A stretch of 64,000 nt of DNA from Paramecium sonneborni (GCA_905182985.1 CAJJDN010000130.1:4500-68499), one strand, 5' to 3'. Numbered from the stretch's first letter, positions 41,769 through 53,741 are shown. Notes: a model not told the origin generated them from the sequence alone. Numbers and translations are program-made.

Positions 41769-41853
41769 TAATGTTTAATAGGTAAGTATCATAATATTAT
41801 ATATATATATTTCATGCAATTTAATATCATCTATTAATATTGTAAATTTATAT

Positions 41854-44156
41854 ATGTCATAAGTTAAATTTTCAGGTTTACCCTAAAATCCTTAACTAAT
41901 AAACTCAATTGAATAATTCTTGGTTGACTCCAATACACTTATTAGAAATGTAAGTCTTTTCTAATTTAGGGATATTATCGTAAATGTGTATTACATTTGG
42001 ATGGTTAATATAAAAAACTGCTACCAATTGAATCACCTTTACTTTTAAGAATAAAAGTCTTGAGACGATTATATTATTGTACATTGATGTATTTCAAAGT
42101 AAAAATCAACAAGGGTGAAATTAATTAAGGTAAAAATTAGTTTATACTTTGGAATCGGTTGTAATTATATTTGAGAGATTTTCATGATAATATTTCACTC
42201 TTGAAGATCTAGTATAAGAGTAAGTGATATTCAAATTCTTATTAGAAAAATTTTACACTCAAGAATTGATATCTTTAATGATTAAGGCAATACTATTTAG
42301 ATCTTAATATTATTAAAAAAATCAATTAGTAGCAAGGGGTCTCTTGTATTTTCATTACCTTAATAGTAGAATAATTGAATAAGCATAAATTGATAAAATA
42401 AGGTTTTTCTTAAATTTATAAGGGTAAGAAAATGTTCAAATAAAATAGTAAATTTAATTTGATTACTGGAAACAGTTACTTTTAATTGTAAAACTTTCAG
42501 GTAGCTTTAAAATACTATCTTAAAGGACTTGATTTTTATTAAAGGAATTTGATAATCGTATATAAGGAAATAACTCTTACATCTTTAGAAGAAATAAAAA
42601 TAACTCTTAATTATTATGTAATCAATAAAAAAATAAATAGACTAAAGAAATTATATTATCTTTGTTCTTAATAGCATTAGTTTATGAGTAACTGAATGAC
42701 TTTTTAAAATATTAAGAAACAATAAAAATAATGAATTGGGTTGATTCAAACTATTAGCCAGAAGATTCAATAGGAAAATTGTATTTCTAATAATTTGTTG
42801 ACAATTCAAATTACATTCAATATGCACTTGAAAAAGCTGAAATATCAAAAGTTTTAAAGTAAGCTTTACCAGAAGAGGAGAAATCTAAAGTCCCAGAAGA
42901 TGAAGATCAATTAAATTACTATACTAATATGCTTTATGAATTTAGTGAATTTACTAAAATAAGAAGGCAATATTATTATTATGATAAATCTTAATTACCG
43001 TTCATTTCTGAAATAATTGATAGTGATACCCAATTAGAAAAATCAAAAGCATTAAAAACTAATGCTAGTGTTCAGATGCTTTATAAATAATAAACAAATG
43101 AAAATGAATCTACAACAATATGTAGATCAGCATTAATGAAGACTAAATATTCAGATAATGGATTATCTACTAGATTTTAAACTGAATCAGAAGGATTCTC
43201 TTAACCTAAAGTTCAAATTTCATAGGAAAGAAAATTAAAAAAATAACTTAATAAAGAAGATATTACTTTATAAGTTTATTATGGTAATGCAATAGAAAAG
43301 TCAGTTAAATTATAAGAGTTACAAGACTTAGCTGAATAGCATAATCAAGATTTAGCATAATAATAAATTAACACTTTTTCATTTGATAAAACATTAAAAT
43401 AATCTAAATAATAAATTTGTAATATTTTATAATAATATTAGAATTTAAAAAAATTTTCGGTTGTATTGGTGTTAAGAAAGATCCTTTTTAACATGAAACA
43501 AGAGAATCAAGAAAGAGAATGAAGAAACAATAAGCTAAAAACATTAATTAATTACAATAACTTTTAAGTTTACAACTCTAAATCAAAGCCAAAACTGAAC
43601 AATCTTAATTATTAGAATAATATAATAATCAGAGAAAAGGGAAATTTTAATCTGCACCTAATATTTTTTAAAAATTTAATAATACGCATAGACATACAAA
43701 AACTGTTAAAGTAGATGAAAAATCTATAATTAATAATAATAAAGAATTTAGTAAAGAAATAAACAGTTAAAATAAAACACAAGATGAAGAATAATTAATT
43801 AGAGATATTAGTATTAATACTAAAGAAACAATTAAGTAATTTATGGATGAAAAAGAGAGTTTAATTTAATCTAAACCATTTTCAACTAGAAGATCATCTT
43901 AAACTAATACAATTAAGTAATAATTTATTATAGAAATAGAAATAATTTATTATTTGAAAAATTAATATCATAAAATAACAGTTTGGCTCTTACAACAGAT
44001 CGAATTAGTTATTCAAAAAAAATAAATTCTTTAAAAACTTTATTAGAGGTTCCAAAAAATAATTCTAATCAAAAGAAAATGACAACTATTTTATCAACAA
44101 TCAGTCCCAGATCTGCTAGTAAAATGGGTTCACATACAAATCTACCTATATGTTGA
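41854..44156 (+). CDS. TPR-repeat protein, function unknown
   Basis: 720 residues after six introns of 20-26 nt (41950-41969, 42220-42245, 42424-42448, 42618-42640, 43419-43441, 43917-43939). Start MSQVKFSGLPQNPQLI. The middle third has TPR-type helix pairs, for example ARGLLYFHYLNSRIIEQA, GNSYFQLQNFQVALKYYLKG and LIALVYEQLNDFLKYQETI, each about 34 residues apart. The C-terminal third is low complexity, rich in Gln, Lys, Asn and Ser, with FGCIGVKKDPFQHETRESRK as the only ordered-looking motif. TPRs mediate protein-protein contacts; the partner is unknown. It begins 85 bp after the eIF2B-delta stop on the same strand. Several introns contain in-frame TGA, so failure to splice would stop translation. 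Confidence 0.75.
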
Positions 44157-44190
44157 TTATAAATATACAATTATTAAATTAATATTTAAA

Positions 44191-45698
44191 ATGAATTAAG
44201 GCGGATCAAATGATTTATTAACTTTGAAAAGAGAAAAGTTTAGAATCTAAATAAGACACTAAAAACTAACAGATGAATTTAAGAAAAAAAGACGGTTCTA
44301 TAATTATGAATAAACAAAAAATATATTTCTTCATAAAGTTTGTGATGAACTCTCAAAATTTCAGTTTAAAGAATAGTTAGTTGAAGAAGATCTTAATAAT
44401 ATTATGTTATTACTTAAAGTACTTCAGAAAGCTTTAGAAGATGAATAAAATATTGATTTTTGGGTGACTGAAAATATAGTAAAAAAATTTAGGTAACAAT
44501 TCCTTTTTTAAATCAGATTTCTTATTAATCTATCTAAAATAGATAGTGAGTTTCAAGAAATAAGTATTACTCTTATCCAAAGTGTTTTCTATTATTTAAA
44601 TAGAGAAGATTATTAAAGATTTGCAGAATTAGATGATGTTCTACTTTTGGAATATTTATAGAAAAATATCAAAGAAGAAATATAAGAAATCATTCCTTAG
44701 GTAGAAATTGGTATCATTTTTAGACATTAAATTGTATCTATTTTTTAGCCTAAGAAAAATAGATGTATAGAGATTTTATAATCTAAAATGATTTTGAATT
44801 TTTAAGTTAATTAATGATACTTGATCCTTTAAGATAATATTCTGAAGTTATTCTAGCCTTGATAGGTTCAGCATTTACTTTTTGTATTGAAATAAATATT
44901 GAAAAAATACAATCTATAAAAGAATATATAATCAAATCTTATTTTGATGAAAGTTAAGCTATAAGAAGATTAGCCTTAGAAATACTTGAGGAAATACCTT
45001 CCAAAATATCATCTGATAATAATTATGCTTTTGCAAATGAAATGATCTCAACTCCAATGTTTTTGAAAATTTATGATGCTGCTTTAAAATCAAATTATGA
45101 CTTTTTAGCTTTAAAAGTTGTTATAATTTATTTTGGTGTTAGTGATTAATATTCAGAAAAAGAATTTATAATCTATAATAAAGTTATAAATTAAAATCTT
45201 TAAACATAGGATATCAATAAAGCTTTAAAAGTTTAATTATTTTGGGCTATTTCAAATAAAATTCATAATTAAGAATTTTTAGCTAAATTATTAGATTCTA
45301 AATTATTAGAAGATATTTTTGAGTAATGCTATGGATTTTCAGATAATGAAGCACTTGAATTTTCTTATGTGATTTTGAATTTCTCAATTTAAGTATAAAT
45401 TATAAATAATATTTAGGCAAATGAAGAATAATTATCAAAATTAATAAAAATAGGATTATTTAACATATGTAATCATTTATTTTCAATGGAAGCACGATCT
45501 ACAAAAATTGAAGAACATACTCTTAAAGCATTACTTAACATATTACATAAATTATCTGATATTTAAGATGTGAATAATGAATTAATATTACCATTTTCAG
45601 TAGTAATAAAAATGATTGAAATGACTGGTATCGTTAACAAAGTGAAGGAAAGTTAGATGGACGATAAATTAATTCAAGATTTTGATGTTTATTTTTGA
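44191..45698 (+). CDS. Importin-alpha-like armadillo protein
   Basis: 494 residues with one 23-nt intron (44701-44723). The N-terminus has a basic stretch (LKREKFRIQIRHQKL ... EFKKKRRFYNYEQ) resembling the importin-beta-binding domain of importin alpha. The rest is alpha-helical with armadillo-like spacing: QTLNCIYFLAQEKQMYRDFI, RQYSEVILALIGSAFTF, SQAIRRLALEILEEI and ALKALLNILHKLSDI-like helices. Length fits importin alpha (about 500-550). Expected role: adaptor between nuclear-localisation signals and importin beta. The classic Trp/Asn ladder is not clear by eye, so a divergent adaptor is possible; ciliates are known to have several importin alphas with macro- or micronuclear specificity. 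It starts only 34 bp after the TPR gene. Confidence 0.6.
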
Positions 45699-45791
45699 TT
45701 TTTGTAATTAGATTTAAAAAAATAAAATTTATTTACAAATACATTTTTATAATACAGCAAAAGTTTTACTTTACTATAATCAATGACAAGA

Positions 45792-46799
45792 TCAACATGG
45801 AATATTTTCTCTTCTAGCTTATTTTTTGGTTAAACAAAATTTAACTTTTTTTGGAGGAGATTAAGAATTTTATTGTTATTTTTAAGGAGATTAATTTGTT
45901 ATATTAAGACTTGAAAAACTTAGCCTACTTTAGAAACTTAATCTGCTTGCTATTTCCAATTAAGAATTTTAAAGTGAAGGGTTTTTCAAAATACTTTTTG
46001 GAGTTGAAACTGAACTTTATGATCTTCCTCTTATTCCTTCATATTCTAATTATAATAAAGATAATTAAGATGCTCTTTATGAATTTGCTTATTATGAAAT
46101 TCTAAGTTTCTAATTATGTTTATTTTAAACGAATTTAATAGTTGTCTTCGCAATTTTGGATCTCTCTTTTCTTGTATCTTGATAATGTATTGAATTTTAT
46201 GATGGAATTTGTTAAGTATTGTTGTAAGATAAATCTAAATATGAATTATAGGTCTCATGTGATCTTTATGAGAATTATGATTTCTTTTTAGAAGAAAATC
46301 GATTATTTACAGCTGGCGATAAACCATCTTATAATTTAGTAATATCAAATGAACCATGTGTATGTAGCTTTAAGTTTTTTCTTAAATCTATTGTTGTATT
46401 TTAGTTTTAACTTTCTTTCATTTCTCCGACAAAATTGATTTTAGGAACTGTTTCCTTCCTTGAAAACAATGATGATTGATCTCCATTAGAAACTATAGAT
46501 AATTATTAGATCGGTTATATTGGTTTTTTAAATAATAGCTATTGATTCTTAGTTCGATTCTCTATTGAGTTTTAGAGTTGTTTCTTATGTTAAATCAATC
46601 CTTTTTTAAAACCACAAGAATTATAAATTAGCTTATTCATTTTTTACTCTAAATCTTATATATCAGGTTCATTTAATTAACAATCTTATATTCTAAAATC
46701 AATGTCTTCTTTTAAACAAACATTTAAATTGTAAACTGAAACTGGACGATCAACTTCATCTTCAATAATTTCAGAATCGATAATATATTGTTCAATCAT
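45792..46799 (-). CDS. Low-complexity, Ser/Gln/Asn-rich protein, unknown
   Basis: 335 residues, no intron, TGA end. Start MIEQYIIDSEIIEDEVDRPV is acidic. The body is rich in Gln, Asn, Ser and Lys and mostly disordered-looking, with short motifs such as RRENIPC at the end and SPPKKVKFCLTKKQARRE, which could be a nuclear signal or an SxxF/KVKF-type docking motif of PP1 regulators. No domain recognised. Convergent with the importin-alpha-like gene (93 bp between stops). Confidence 0.7.
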
Positions 46800-47088
46800 T
46801 ATTAATATAAATAATAACATGATAATCATAATAATCTAACTAAGTCAAGGAGTTTATTACATTATTAATCGAAACCTTTTTAATTTATATTAAGAAATAA
46901 ACTCTTATGCAACAAAGCAATTAGAAATATTTTATAATTTAGAACTCAATTTATTTGTATATTATTTCAAATATTATACAAATTTTATGAGCAATTAATA
47001 TATTTTAAATATTTGTAAAACAAAATTTAATATAAAAACATACAAATATATATATATTTACAAATCTATTAATTTAGTTATAACAATT

Positions 47089-48269
47089 TCAGTAAAGTTT
47101 AGGTTATGGTACAGAGTTGATACTTTCAAAATCCTTGAAATTAAATATCTAATCAATATTGCATTTATTAGCAAGAGGTGAACAAGGATTATTAGATGAA
47201 CTAATTTAAGTACTTGAACTGTGAGTTAACGAACTCTTTTGACTATCTGATAAGCTAGATTTGAGTGATCCACTTTTAAGATTATAATTTTAAAATATTA
47301 CTTCATCTCTAAACTCTTTATAGCAATATTTTTATTCCGAAATTTGTTTTTGAGTTATTCATTTTCATATTTATTGAAAATATTATTTAACTTCATTTAT
47401 TTTTTTATCCATCTACTCAAATACAATTATTAAACTGAAGGTCTTTCAATTGGATCTTTAGTTAACAATGCTTAAATTAAAATTTGTAAGTCCTCATCAA
47501 CACATTTATTAACAATAACTTCTTGACTAATAATTTTATCTATTAATGCAGGCTAAGAGCTAGCTTGAATTGGAAAATGAGTATGAAGTAAAATCTAATA
47601 ATTAATACTCATAAGTAATAATACATAAATTAATGCTCCAAGTGAATAACAATCTACTTTGTAATTATGTGGTTATTTTAAAACAACCTCTGGTGGCATA
47701 TATTCAGTAGTTCCACAAAGAATGGGCTCCACTTTATCGATATAAGTAGCCCAACCAAAATCCCCTAATTTATAAGTTCCGTCATCATGAAGAAAAACAT
47801 TTTCTAACTAATTTTAGAAGATATAATCATTTATATTTACTTTTAAATCTCGATGAATTATTTTATTGGAATGTAAACAATCCAGAGCTCCTAACAAGGA
47901 TATACATACATTAAAGACATCTTTTTCCTAATAAGGGATTTTTGGAAATTATAACGATCCACGGGAACAATATTCAGAAATTATATAAATATTTTGATTG
48001 TCTTCAAATGAATTATAAACTTTTAGTATGTTTTTATGATTTAATATTGATTGCATTTTAATCTCTTATCTTATCATTGATTCTGCATTGTATTTCTATA
48101 ACAAAGCTTTTGAAATCTATTCTTTAACTAAAATTAATACTATTTTGCAAGCATAATATTTGTTTGTTCTCATATCTAAGACTCGATATACAGTCCCAAA
48201 TGAACCACTACCTAATTATTATTATAAGATGTAAGTGATTCCATTACTTGACATGAGAATGCTATTCAT
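47089..48269 (-). CDS. Serine/threonine protein kinase, Aurora-like
   Basis: 372 residues after two introns (47808-47840, 33 nt; 47273-47301, 29 nt ending AAAG). All core kinase motifs are visible: glycine loop LGSGSFGTVYRVLD, VAIK-type lysine in YYACKIV, EIKMQSILNHKNILKVYNSF, catalytic IIHRDLK, LENVFLHDDGTYKLGDFGWA (DFG), CGTTEYMPPEVV (APE equivalent), DCYSLGALIYVLL and RPS near the end. GDFGWAT plus CGTTEYMPPE resembles the Aurora/PLK group more than others. The 33-nt intron splits HRDLK from the next motif. The C-terminal tail of about 60 residues is Ser-rich (SLKSSLSDSQKSSLTHSSS), probably regulatory. Substrate unknown; a cell-cycle role is inferred only from the group resemblance. Confidence 0.85.
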
Positions 48270-48357
48270 TAAAAAATTTATTTATTAAATCATCTAATAA
48301 AAATTATTTCTTTTCTTTTAAATAGAGAAAAATTTAGTAATAAATTATCTAATCAAT

Positions 48358-49061
48358 TCATTTTTTTCTCTTATAAACAACTCCTTAAAATTCACAAGGT
48401 CGCTTCTCTAAAGATATTGGTTTTTTAGTTCCAAAAAATGGTGTTACAAAACTTTCACCAAATCTCATTAATTTACTCTAACTAACTTTAAAATCAATTT
48501 TATCAAATTCTAAACCTTATATACATTTTATACATAAACAATCTTTTTTTAAAACTGGTAATTTTACATTATTTTCCTTTTAATTTTCTTTGTAAATCAA
48601 GCTACTTTTACGATTATCTGAATTCTGATGATGATCCTTAATTTTAATTTCTTCAATTGGAATGTTTTGATTAATAAAATTATCAATCTCACAAGATTTT
48701 AATAAGTCGATATAACTTAATATTTTCTATCAGAACTAATTAATTATAATTTTTATACAGTTTTTGTTATATTATTTCTTCGTTTCTAATTATTTTTTGG
48801 TTCCGTACTTTATCTTCTTAGGGAATTAGAATAATTTTCAATTTAATTAGTTTCCATTTAAATTGAATTATATTAAACAGATCTCTTTGGTCTAATTTAT
48901 AATTATTCATTTTTTTTATCTTCAGGCTAACAAAGTGATTAATACTATTGGGCATCTCTGGATTTAGTCTTTTGTTAAAGCAATGAATTAGAATATAACT
49001 CAAAAAATGATTTGCATTTGTATCTATTCTCTTTAACTCCCAAACTATTATTATTATTCAT
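48358..49061 (-). CDS. Uncharacterised basic protein
   Basis: 223 residues with one 32-nt intron (48727-48758). Start MNNNNSLGVKENRYKCKSFF, then a long Gln/Asn/Lys/Ser-rich region; C-terminal part KDCLCIKCIQGLEFDKIDFK and RFGESFVTPFFGTKKPISLE, ending in KRKK. The CxCxxC motif is short and not a known zinc finger on its own. No membrane segment or signal peptide. Upstream of the kinase gene on the same strand (88 bp between this stop and the kinase start). Function unknown. Confidence 0.65.
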
Positions 49062-49126
49062 AATGAATTTAATTATATATTATCAAATAAGAATGTGAAT
49101 ACAAAAAAATTAATTAGCAATAATGT

Positions 49127-49904
49127 TCAATATATATCATTATTAATATTATTAATAGTTGCAACAGAGTTATTTTATTGTGCTTATATTAATAATATTG
49201 TGAGATTATTATTAATTTATTATTATTGCTTTTTTTCATCAGCGAGTTATTTAATTAAATTTTAATTTTATTTTTCTTTATTTTCTGCTTCTACTCTTAT
49301 TTTTTCAAGTCTCTTATGTTATTTTAAGAATGCTTATTTCAATAATTTGTTTTCATCTTCCAATCTTTAAGTCTATACTATTAATTAATTAGTTACATTA
49401 GATTAATATTTTTCTCCAAACTTTTACTCAAAATCATCAAAACCTAATTAAATCACCTACTAGGCTGATTGAATATTTTATGATTATTAAAGTCTTTTGA
49501 GCATTTCCTCTTTTAAAGCTTTCTTATAATTATCGAACTAATTTATATGTTTAAATCATACATCTGAATTGACAATCTCAAATTTTTAGGGAATGGCTAC
49601 TTTTTAACCTAGAATCTCAGATACCATCTCAACATTATTGTCAAAATCTTCTAATAATCTTAAAATATCTGATTATTGAATCTAAGGGTATTTCTCTTAA
49701 ATATTCACCAAATTTTATCTAAATAAATTAAATATAATCATATACTAAGTTAGCCTTTTACGTGCTTGACATAATGTTTCTAAATTTCTATCCTATGTAA
49801 TTCGCCTTCTCAAAGCAAATGTCGGATTTCTAGTCTAATTTAATAAATTTTAAAGCTACTTCAATTGGCTCATCTTCAAAATACTTTCTTTTACCAACCA
49901 ACAT
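49127..49904 (-). CDS. Coiled-coil protein, unknown
   Basis: 242 residues after introns at 49835-49859 (25 nt) and 49538-49561 (24 nt, with in-frame TGA). Start MLVGKRKYFEDEPIE. Residues about 15-100 are helical and conserved-looking (TRNPTFALRRRITQ, LETLCQARKRLTQYMIIFNL, SDILRLLEDFDNNVEMVSEI). Residues about 150-215 form a coiled coil (LEDENKLLKQAFLKQHKRLE) followed by a Gln/Asn-rich end. No known domain; the KRKYFEDEP start is basic then acidic, as in some nuclear factors. It lies 65 bp upstream of the 48358-49061 gene. Confidence 0.7.
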
Positions 49905-50549
49905 ATGTTAATATATTTTAATAATATTAATAAATATTTAATAATACCTCAAATCACTCTATGAGAACTCATTAAATTATATTTATTAATTTATTTTTTT
50001 AAACACACAATTTTTCAATCTGTTCGAATCTCCCTATATTATAAAACTTAAGCTAATTTAATTATTAAACGAAACTTTAATAAACAGTAATACACTCTAT
50101 TATAATTTACTTCGTTTTAGATTTAAGGCTTATTATTATAAACTTATCAAAGAAGCATATTAAATAATATTTAGATCAAAATTATATAGAAGTTTTTATT
50201 TAATTAATAATCTTGATAATATGAGAAGCTAAAGCAATTTATTATTTGTAATAATTTCTAATAAGTAAATATTTATTAAAAAAAAGTATAAATATTATTA
50301 TAATAGAAAATTTTCTAACTCATTCTCAATTTATAGATTTCTCTGTAAATTATTAAATCAATACCTTTCTCCTCTATATCAATATTAGTATTTTTTTTCT
50401 ATTTTTACACTATTACTAAATTTGTTTCAATTTATTTATTAGTTGTAAATGTGATAAATATAAATGAAAAAAGAAATCATTAAGTTTAATTCTGCAAATA
50501 ATTTTCTATACAATATAATAATAATTTTATTGATGTTTTAATAATTAAT
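49905..50549. other. Intergenic, nothing recognised
   Basis: 645 bp of AT-rich DNA between two minus-strand genes, with no supported frame, RNA or repeat. Confidence 0.55.
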
Positions 50550-51080
50550 TCAGAAATGTGCTGCATTACTACTGTCACTTGTTAATTCTGTTCTTAATTG
50601 TTTTAATCTAGCTTCTTTCTTTGCTAAAGCGAAATCAAAAACTGAAAAGTTATATTTTTCAGATAAATCAGATATCACTTAGTTTCTTTAGACAAAAAGT
50701 GGCTCAAATAAGATCTAAGATAGATTATATGAAAATGCTGCTGAAACCAAACCTAATTGCCATAAATCATTGAAAATTATCTACTCCCAAATTTAATAAT
50801 CATTTAATATTGGACGATTAGTTATTCTTGATGTAATTAATTCCCTCATTGTTGCTAATGCAAAATATACCACCAAAAGAGAATATTCCAGATCTGACAT
50901 CAACATCTGTGAATTTCTCTTTGATGTATTTTGAGTGATCATCTTTTGTAATCTTTTCTGGTGTCTAACTTGCAATATAATAAAATATTAGTCATCTCTT
51001 ATCTTAATATTTTCATGATTTATAAAATAGCCATTAGTAGTTTTATGTAATTTAGGAGACACCAGCCAACTCAAACTCAT
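50550..51080 (-). CDS. Uncharacterised 176-residue protein
   Basis: 176 residues, single exon, start MSLSWLVSPKLHKTTNGYFI at 51080. A moderately hydrophobic helix (EYSLLVVYFALATMRE) and two others (NDLWQLGLVSAAFSYNLSQI, FSVFDFALAKKEARLKQL) lie in an otherwise basic and polar chain. Not clearly a membrane protein; no known domain. The N-terminal 26 codons (to the contig start) are repeated at 52100-52176 because of the unmerged contig overlap; that copy is not a second gene. Confidence 0.7.
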
Positions 51081-52006
51081 TTTTAGATATATGATTGAAT
51101 TATATATATATTTATAGTTTAATTTATTTTAAACTAATACCTCAAAAGTATATGGTAACAATAAAGATTTTAATATTCATTCATGTAAGAGAACAATTTT
51201 GAATAATCATTTATTAATTTTTTTTAAAGATTCAAAAATTAAATTAAAAAGCAAATAATTTAAAAAGATTCTTAATATTTTAATCCCATGATATAAATTA
51301 AAATTAAAAATGTTATAATTGAATTGAAAGTAGTATAATAAAAATATAGGAATGAAAACAACAAAGGGATATTTTTAGGTTTAGAAATAGGATAATCCAT
51401 ATAAAATGTGAATAGTAATAAAAATGATTAGAAAAAATTCTTTTAATTTAGGTAAGTGAAAAATAAAGAGAAAATGAAAAAGATTTAGAGTTAAAAATGA
51501 CGTCATTGAAAATAGTATTGAAGGGAACAAAAGGAAAGAATATGGTATAGAGGATAGGAATTTAAGTAAGTAATATTAAATGAATTAAAAATAAAGTTTT
51601 TGAAGGGGAAAGTAATATTTAAAGGAATTAATGAAAATATTAGGAAGATTTGAAATAAAAAAAATAATAAAGGATGATAGAAAGAGGAAATTAAAATGAT
51701 AAATATATGGATAGAGAATTGTTGGAAGATTGAAAAAATAATATAATATAGATTATATAGAAAATTGATTAAATCTGTAGATTAAATATAATTAAAGAAG
51801 TTAATAAAAAAAAATTTAGAAATAATTTAGTTAAATGAATGTATAATAGATAAGTTTTGGATATTGTATAGATAAATTTGTAGTTGGGATTGATTGGTAG
51901 TATAATAATAATAGACACATTTGAATGTTTAATTATTTGAGGGAAGATTTTTTTTTTAATATGATATTTCGATGTATTAAAATATTTTTTCTTTTATTAA
52001 TGATAC
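51081..52006. other. Non-coding, strongly purine-rich on the plus strand
   Basis: About 900 bp (copied at 52177-53102). From about 51240 to 51990 the plus strand is rich in A and G (aggaatgaaaacaacaaagg, ggaaagaatatggtatagag). As a result the minus strand has almost no TGA and stays open in all frames for hundreds of bases. The minus-strand translations are hydrophobic and low complexity, so I think composition, not coding, explains this. It lies downstream of the SR gene and upstream of the 176-residue gene. Confidence 0.5.
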
Positions 52007-52098
52007 TCAGTTTGAAAGACCATCCGAAGGGGGGGAACGCACGGGCTATTTTTTGTTGTTATACTATTTGTTTCTACGGGAAGACTCAGAGCTGGATG

Positions 52099-52099
52099 N
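52099..52099. other. Single ambiguous base (contig junction)
   Basis: One N between the two identical 1,095-bp copies; it marks the join of two contigs. Confidence 0.95.
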
Positions 52100-53102
52100 T
52101 TAATATTTTCATGATTTATAAAATAGCCATTAGTAGTTTTATGTAATTTAGGAGACACCAGCCAACTCAAACTCATTTTTAGATATATGATTGAATTATA
52201 TATATATTTATAGTTTAATTTATTTTAAACTAATACCTCAAAAGTATATGGTAACAATAAAGATTTTAATATTCATTCATGTAAGAGAACAATTTTGAAT
52301 AATCATTTATTAATTTTTTTTAAAGATTCAAAAATTAAATTAAAAAGCAAATAATTTAAAAAGATTCTTAATATTTTAATCCCATGATATAAATTAAAAT
52401 TAAAAATGTTATAATTGAATTGAAAGTAGTATAATAAAAATATAGGAATGAAAACAACAAAGGGATATTTTTAGGTTTAGAAATAGGATAATCCATATAA
52501 AATGTGAATAGTAATAAAAATGATTAGAAAAAATTCTTTTAATTTAGGTAAGTGAAAAATAAAGAGAAAATGAAAAAGATTTAGAGTTAAAAATGACGTC
52601 ATTGAAAATAGTATTGAAGGGAACAAAAGGAAAGAATATGGTATAGAGGATAGGAATTTAAGTAAGTAATATTAAATGAATTAAAAATAAAGTTTTTGAA
52701 GGGGAAAGTAATATTTAAAGGAATTAATGAAAATATTAGGAAGATTTGAAATAAAAAAAATAATAAAGGATGATAGAAAGAGGAAATTAAAATGATAAAT
52801 ATATGGATAGAGAATTGTTGGAAGATTGAAAAAATAATATAATATAGATTATATAGAAAATTGATTAAATCTGTAGATTAAATATAATTAAAGAAGTTAA
52901 TAAAAAAAAATTTAGAAATAATTTAGTTAAATGAATGTATAATAGATAAGTTTTGGATATTGTATAGATAAATTTGTAGTTGGGATTGATTGGTAGTATA
53001 ATAATAATAGACACATTTGAATGTTTAATTATTTGAGGGAAGATTTTTTTTTTAATATGATATTTCGATGTATTAAAATATTTTTTCTTTTATTAATGAT
53101 AC

Positions 53103-53700
53103 TCAGTTTGAAAGACCATCCGAAGGGGGGGAACGCACGGGCTATTTTTTGTTGTTATACTATTTGTTTCTACGGGAAGACTCAGAGCTGGATGAGTGTC
53201 TTTTGTTGCCTAATTAGAAGTAAAGTAAGTGAGTTAGTTAAACTTTTAGATTTCTTTTTATGTCTGTCATTGCTTCGACTTCGGGAACGTCTCTTATAGT
53301 TGCTATCTCTCTTCCTGTATTTATCATTGCCTCCTCTACCTCTGTCTTTATCACGATCATTTGTACTCCTAAATACTAATTAAATTAACTATTACCTCTT
53401 CCTTCCACTTGCATATTCAATCTTCATAGCTTACCCTTTCAACTCACGACCTTGTAAACTAATATATAGATATTTTTCACTCCTTTACCTATTAAAAGCT
53501 TCAATTGCTTTTTCTACCTTTTCAAATTCAACAAATGCGTATACATGAGGACCCTTATCTAATACTTTAATCTCTGTGATTTATCCATACTGTTTGAACA
53601 GCTCTTCTAAATCATCCTTTTGAACCTATACAATTTTAAATAGCCATCATACTTTGTATGCAAGATTGCCAATCCATAACTTCTTTTTGGGCTCAGACAT
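53103..53700 (-). CDS. SR-family splicing factor (one RRM plus RS tail)
   Basis: 159 residues after four introns (53626-53652, 27 nt; 53459-53488, 30 nt; 53369-53395, 27 nt; 53210-53243, 34 nt). The RRM covers residues 8-75: RNP2 LWIGNL, RNP1 HVYAFVEF, then LKGQAMKIEYASGRK. The C-terminal RS region has KRRSRSRSNDRHKKKSKS and, after intron 4, KRHSSSSESSRRN. Layout resembles SRSF3/SRSF7: a small RRM protein that binds exon RNA and recruits the spliceosome. Intron 4 must be removed to keep the RS tail; reading through it gives a shorter hydrophobic end instead. Introns 2 and 3 are multiples of three and lack an in-frame TGA, so retention would give longer proteins rather than a stop. A truncated copy of the 3' end lies at 52007-52098. 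Confidence 0.88.
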
Positions 53701-53741
53701 CAAGAAAAATGTAATTTATATTAATTTTTAATATTCTTCAT

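Larger units (their letters stand above)
51004..53194 (+). repeat. Identical 1,095-bp direct repeats around a single N (unmerged contig overlap)
   Basis: Bases 51004-52098 recur as 52100-53194 at a constant offset of 1096, identical wherever compared, including the run 'gaagggggggaacgcacggg'. The first copy ends and the second starts at the single N at 52099. The first copy carries the 3' end of the SR gene (52007-52098) and the second carries the 5' end of the 176-residue gene (52100-52176), which is what two overlapping contig ends would show. The true locus probably has one copy. Confidence 0.88.

Noticed and set aside
42529..42531. In-frame TGA suggesting the TPR gene is broken
   Set aside because: Placing introns at 42424-42448 and 42618-42640 removes the conflict and restores clean TPR units.
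53100..53194. GC-richer block with 'ctcagagctggatg' and possible hairpin, considered as a snRNA (U5-like match to CTCTGAGTCTT)
   Set aside because: Removing intron 53210-53243 turns this block into the Arg/Ser/Pro-rich end of the SR protein, so coding explains the composition.
53021..53299. Plus-strand 92-codon frame starting MFNYLREDFF, repeated at 51925
   Set aside because: It lies opposite the RS tail of the SR gene, and the repeat is the contig overlap.
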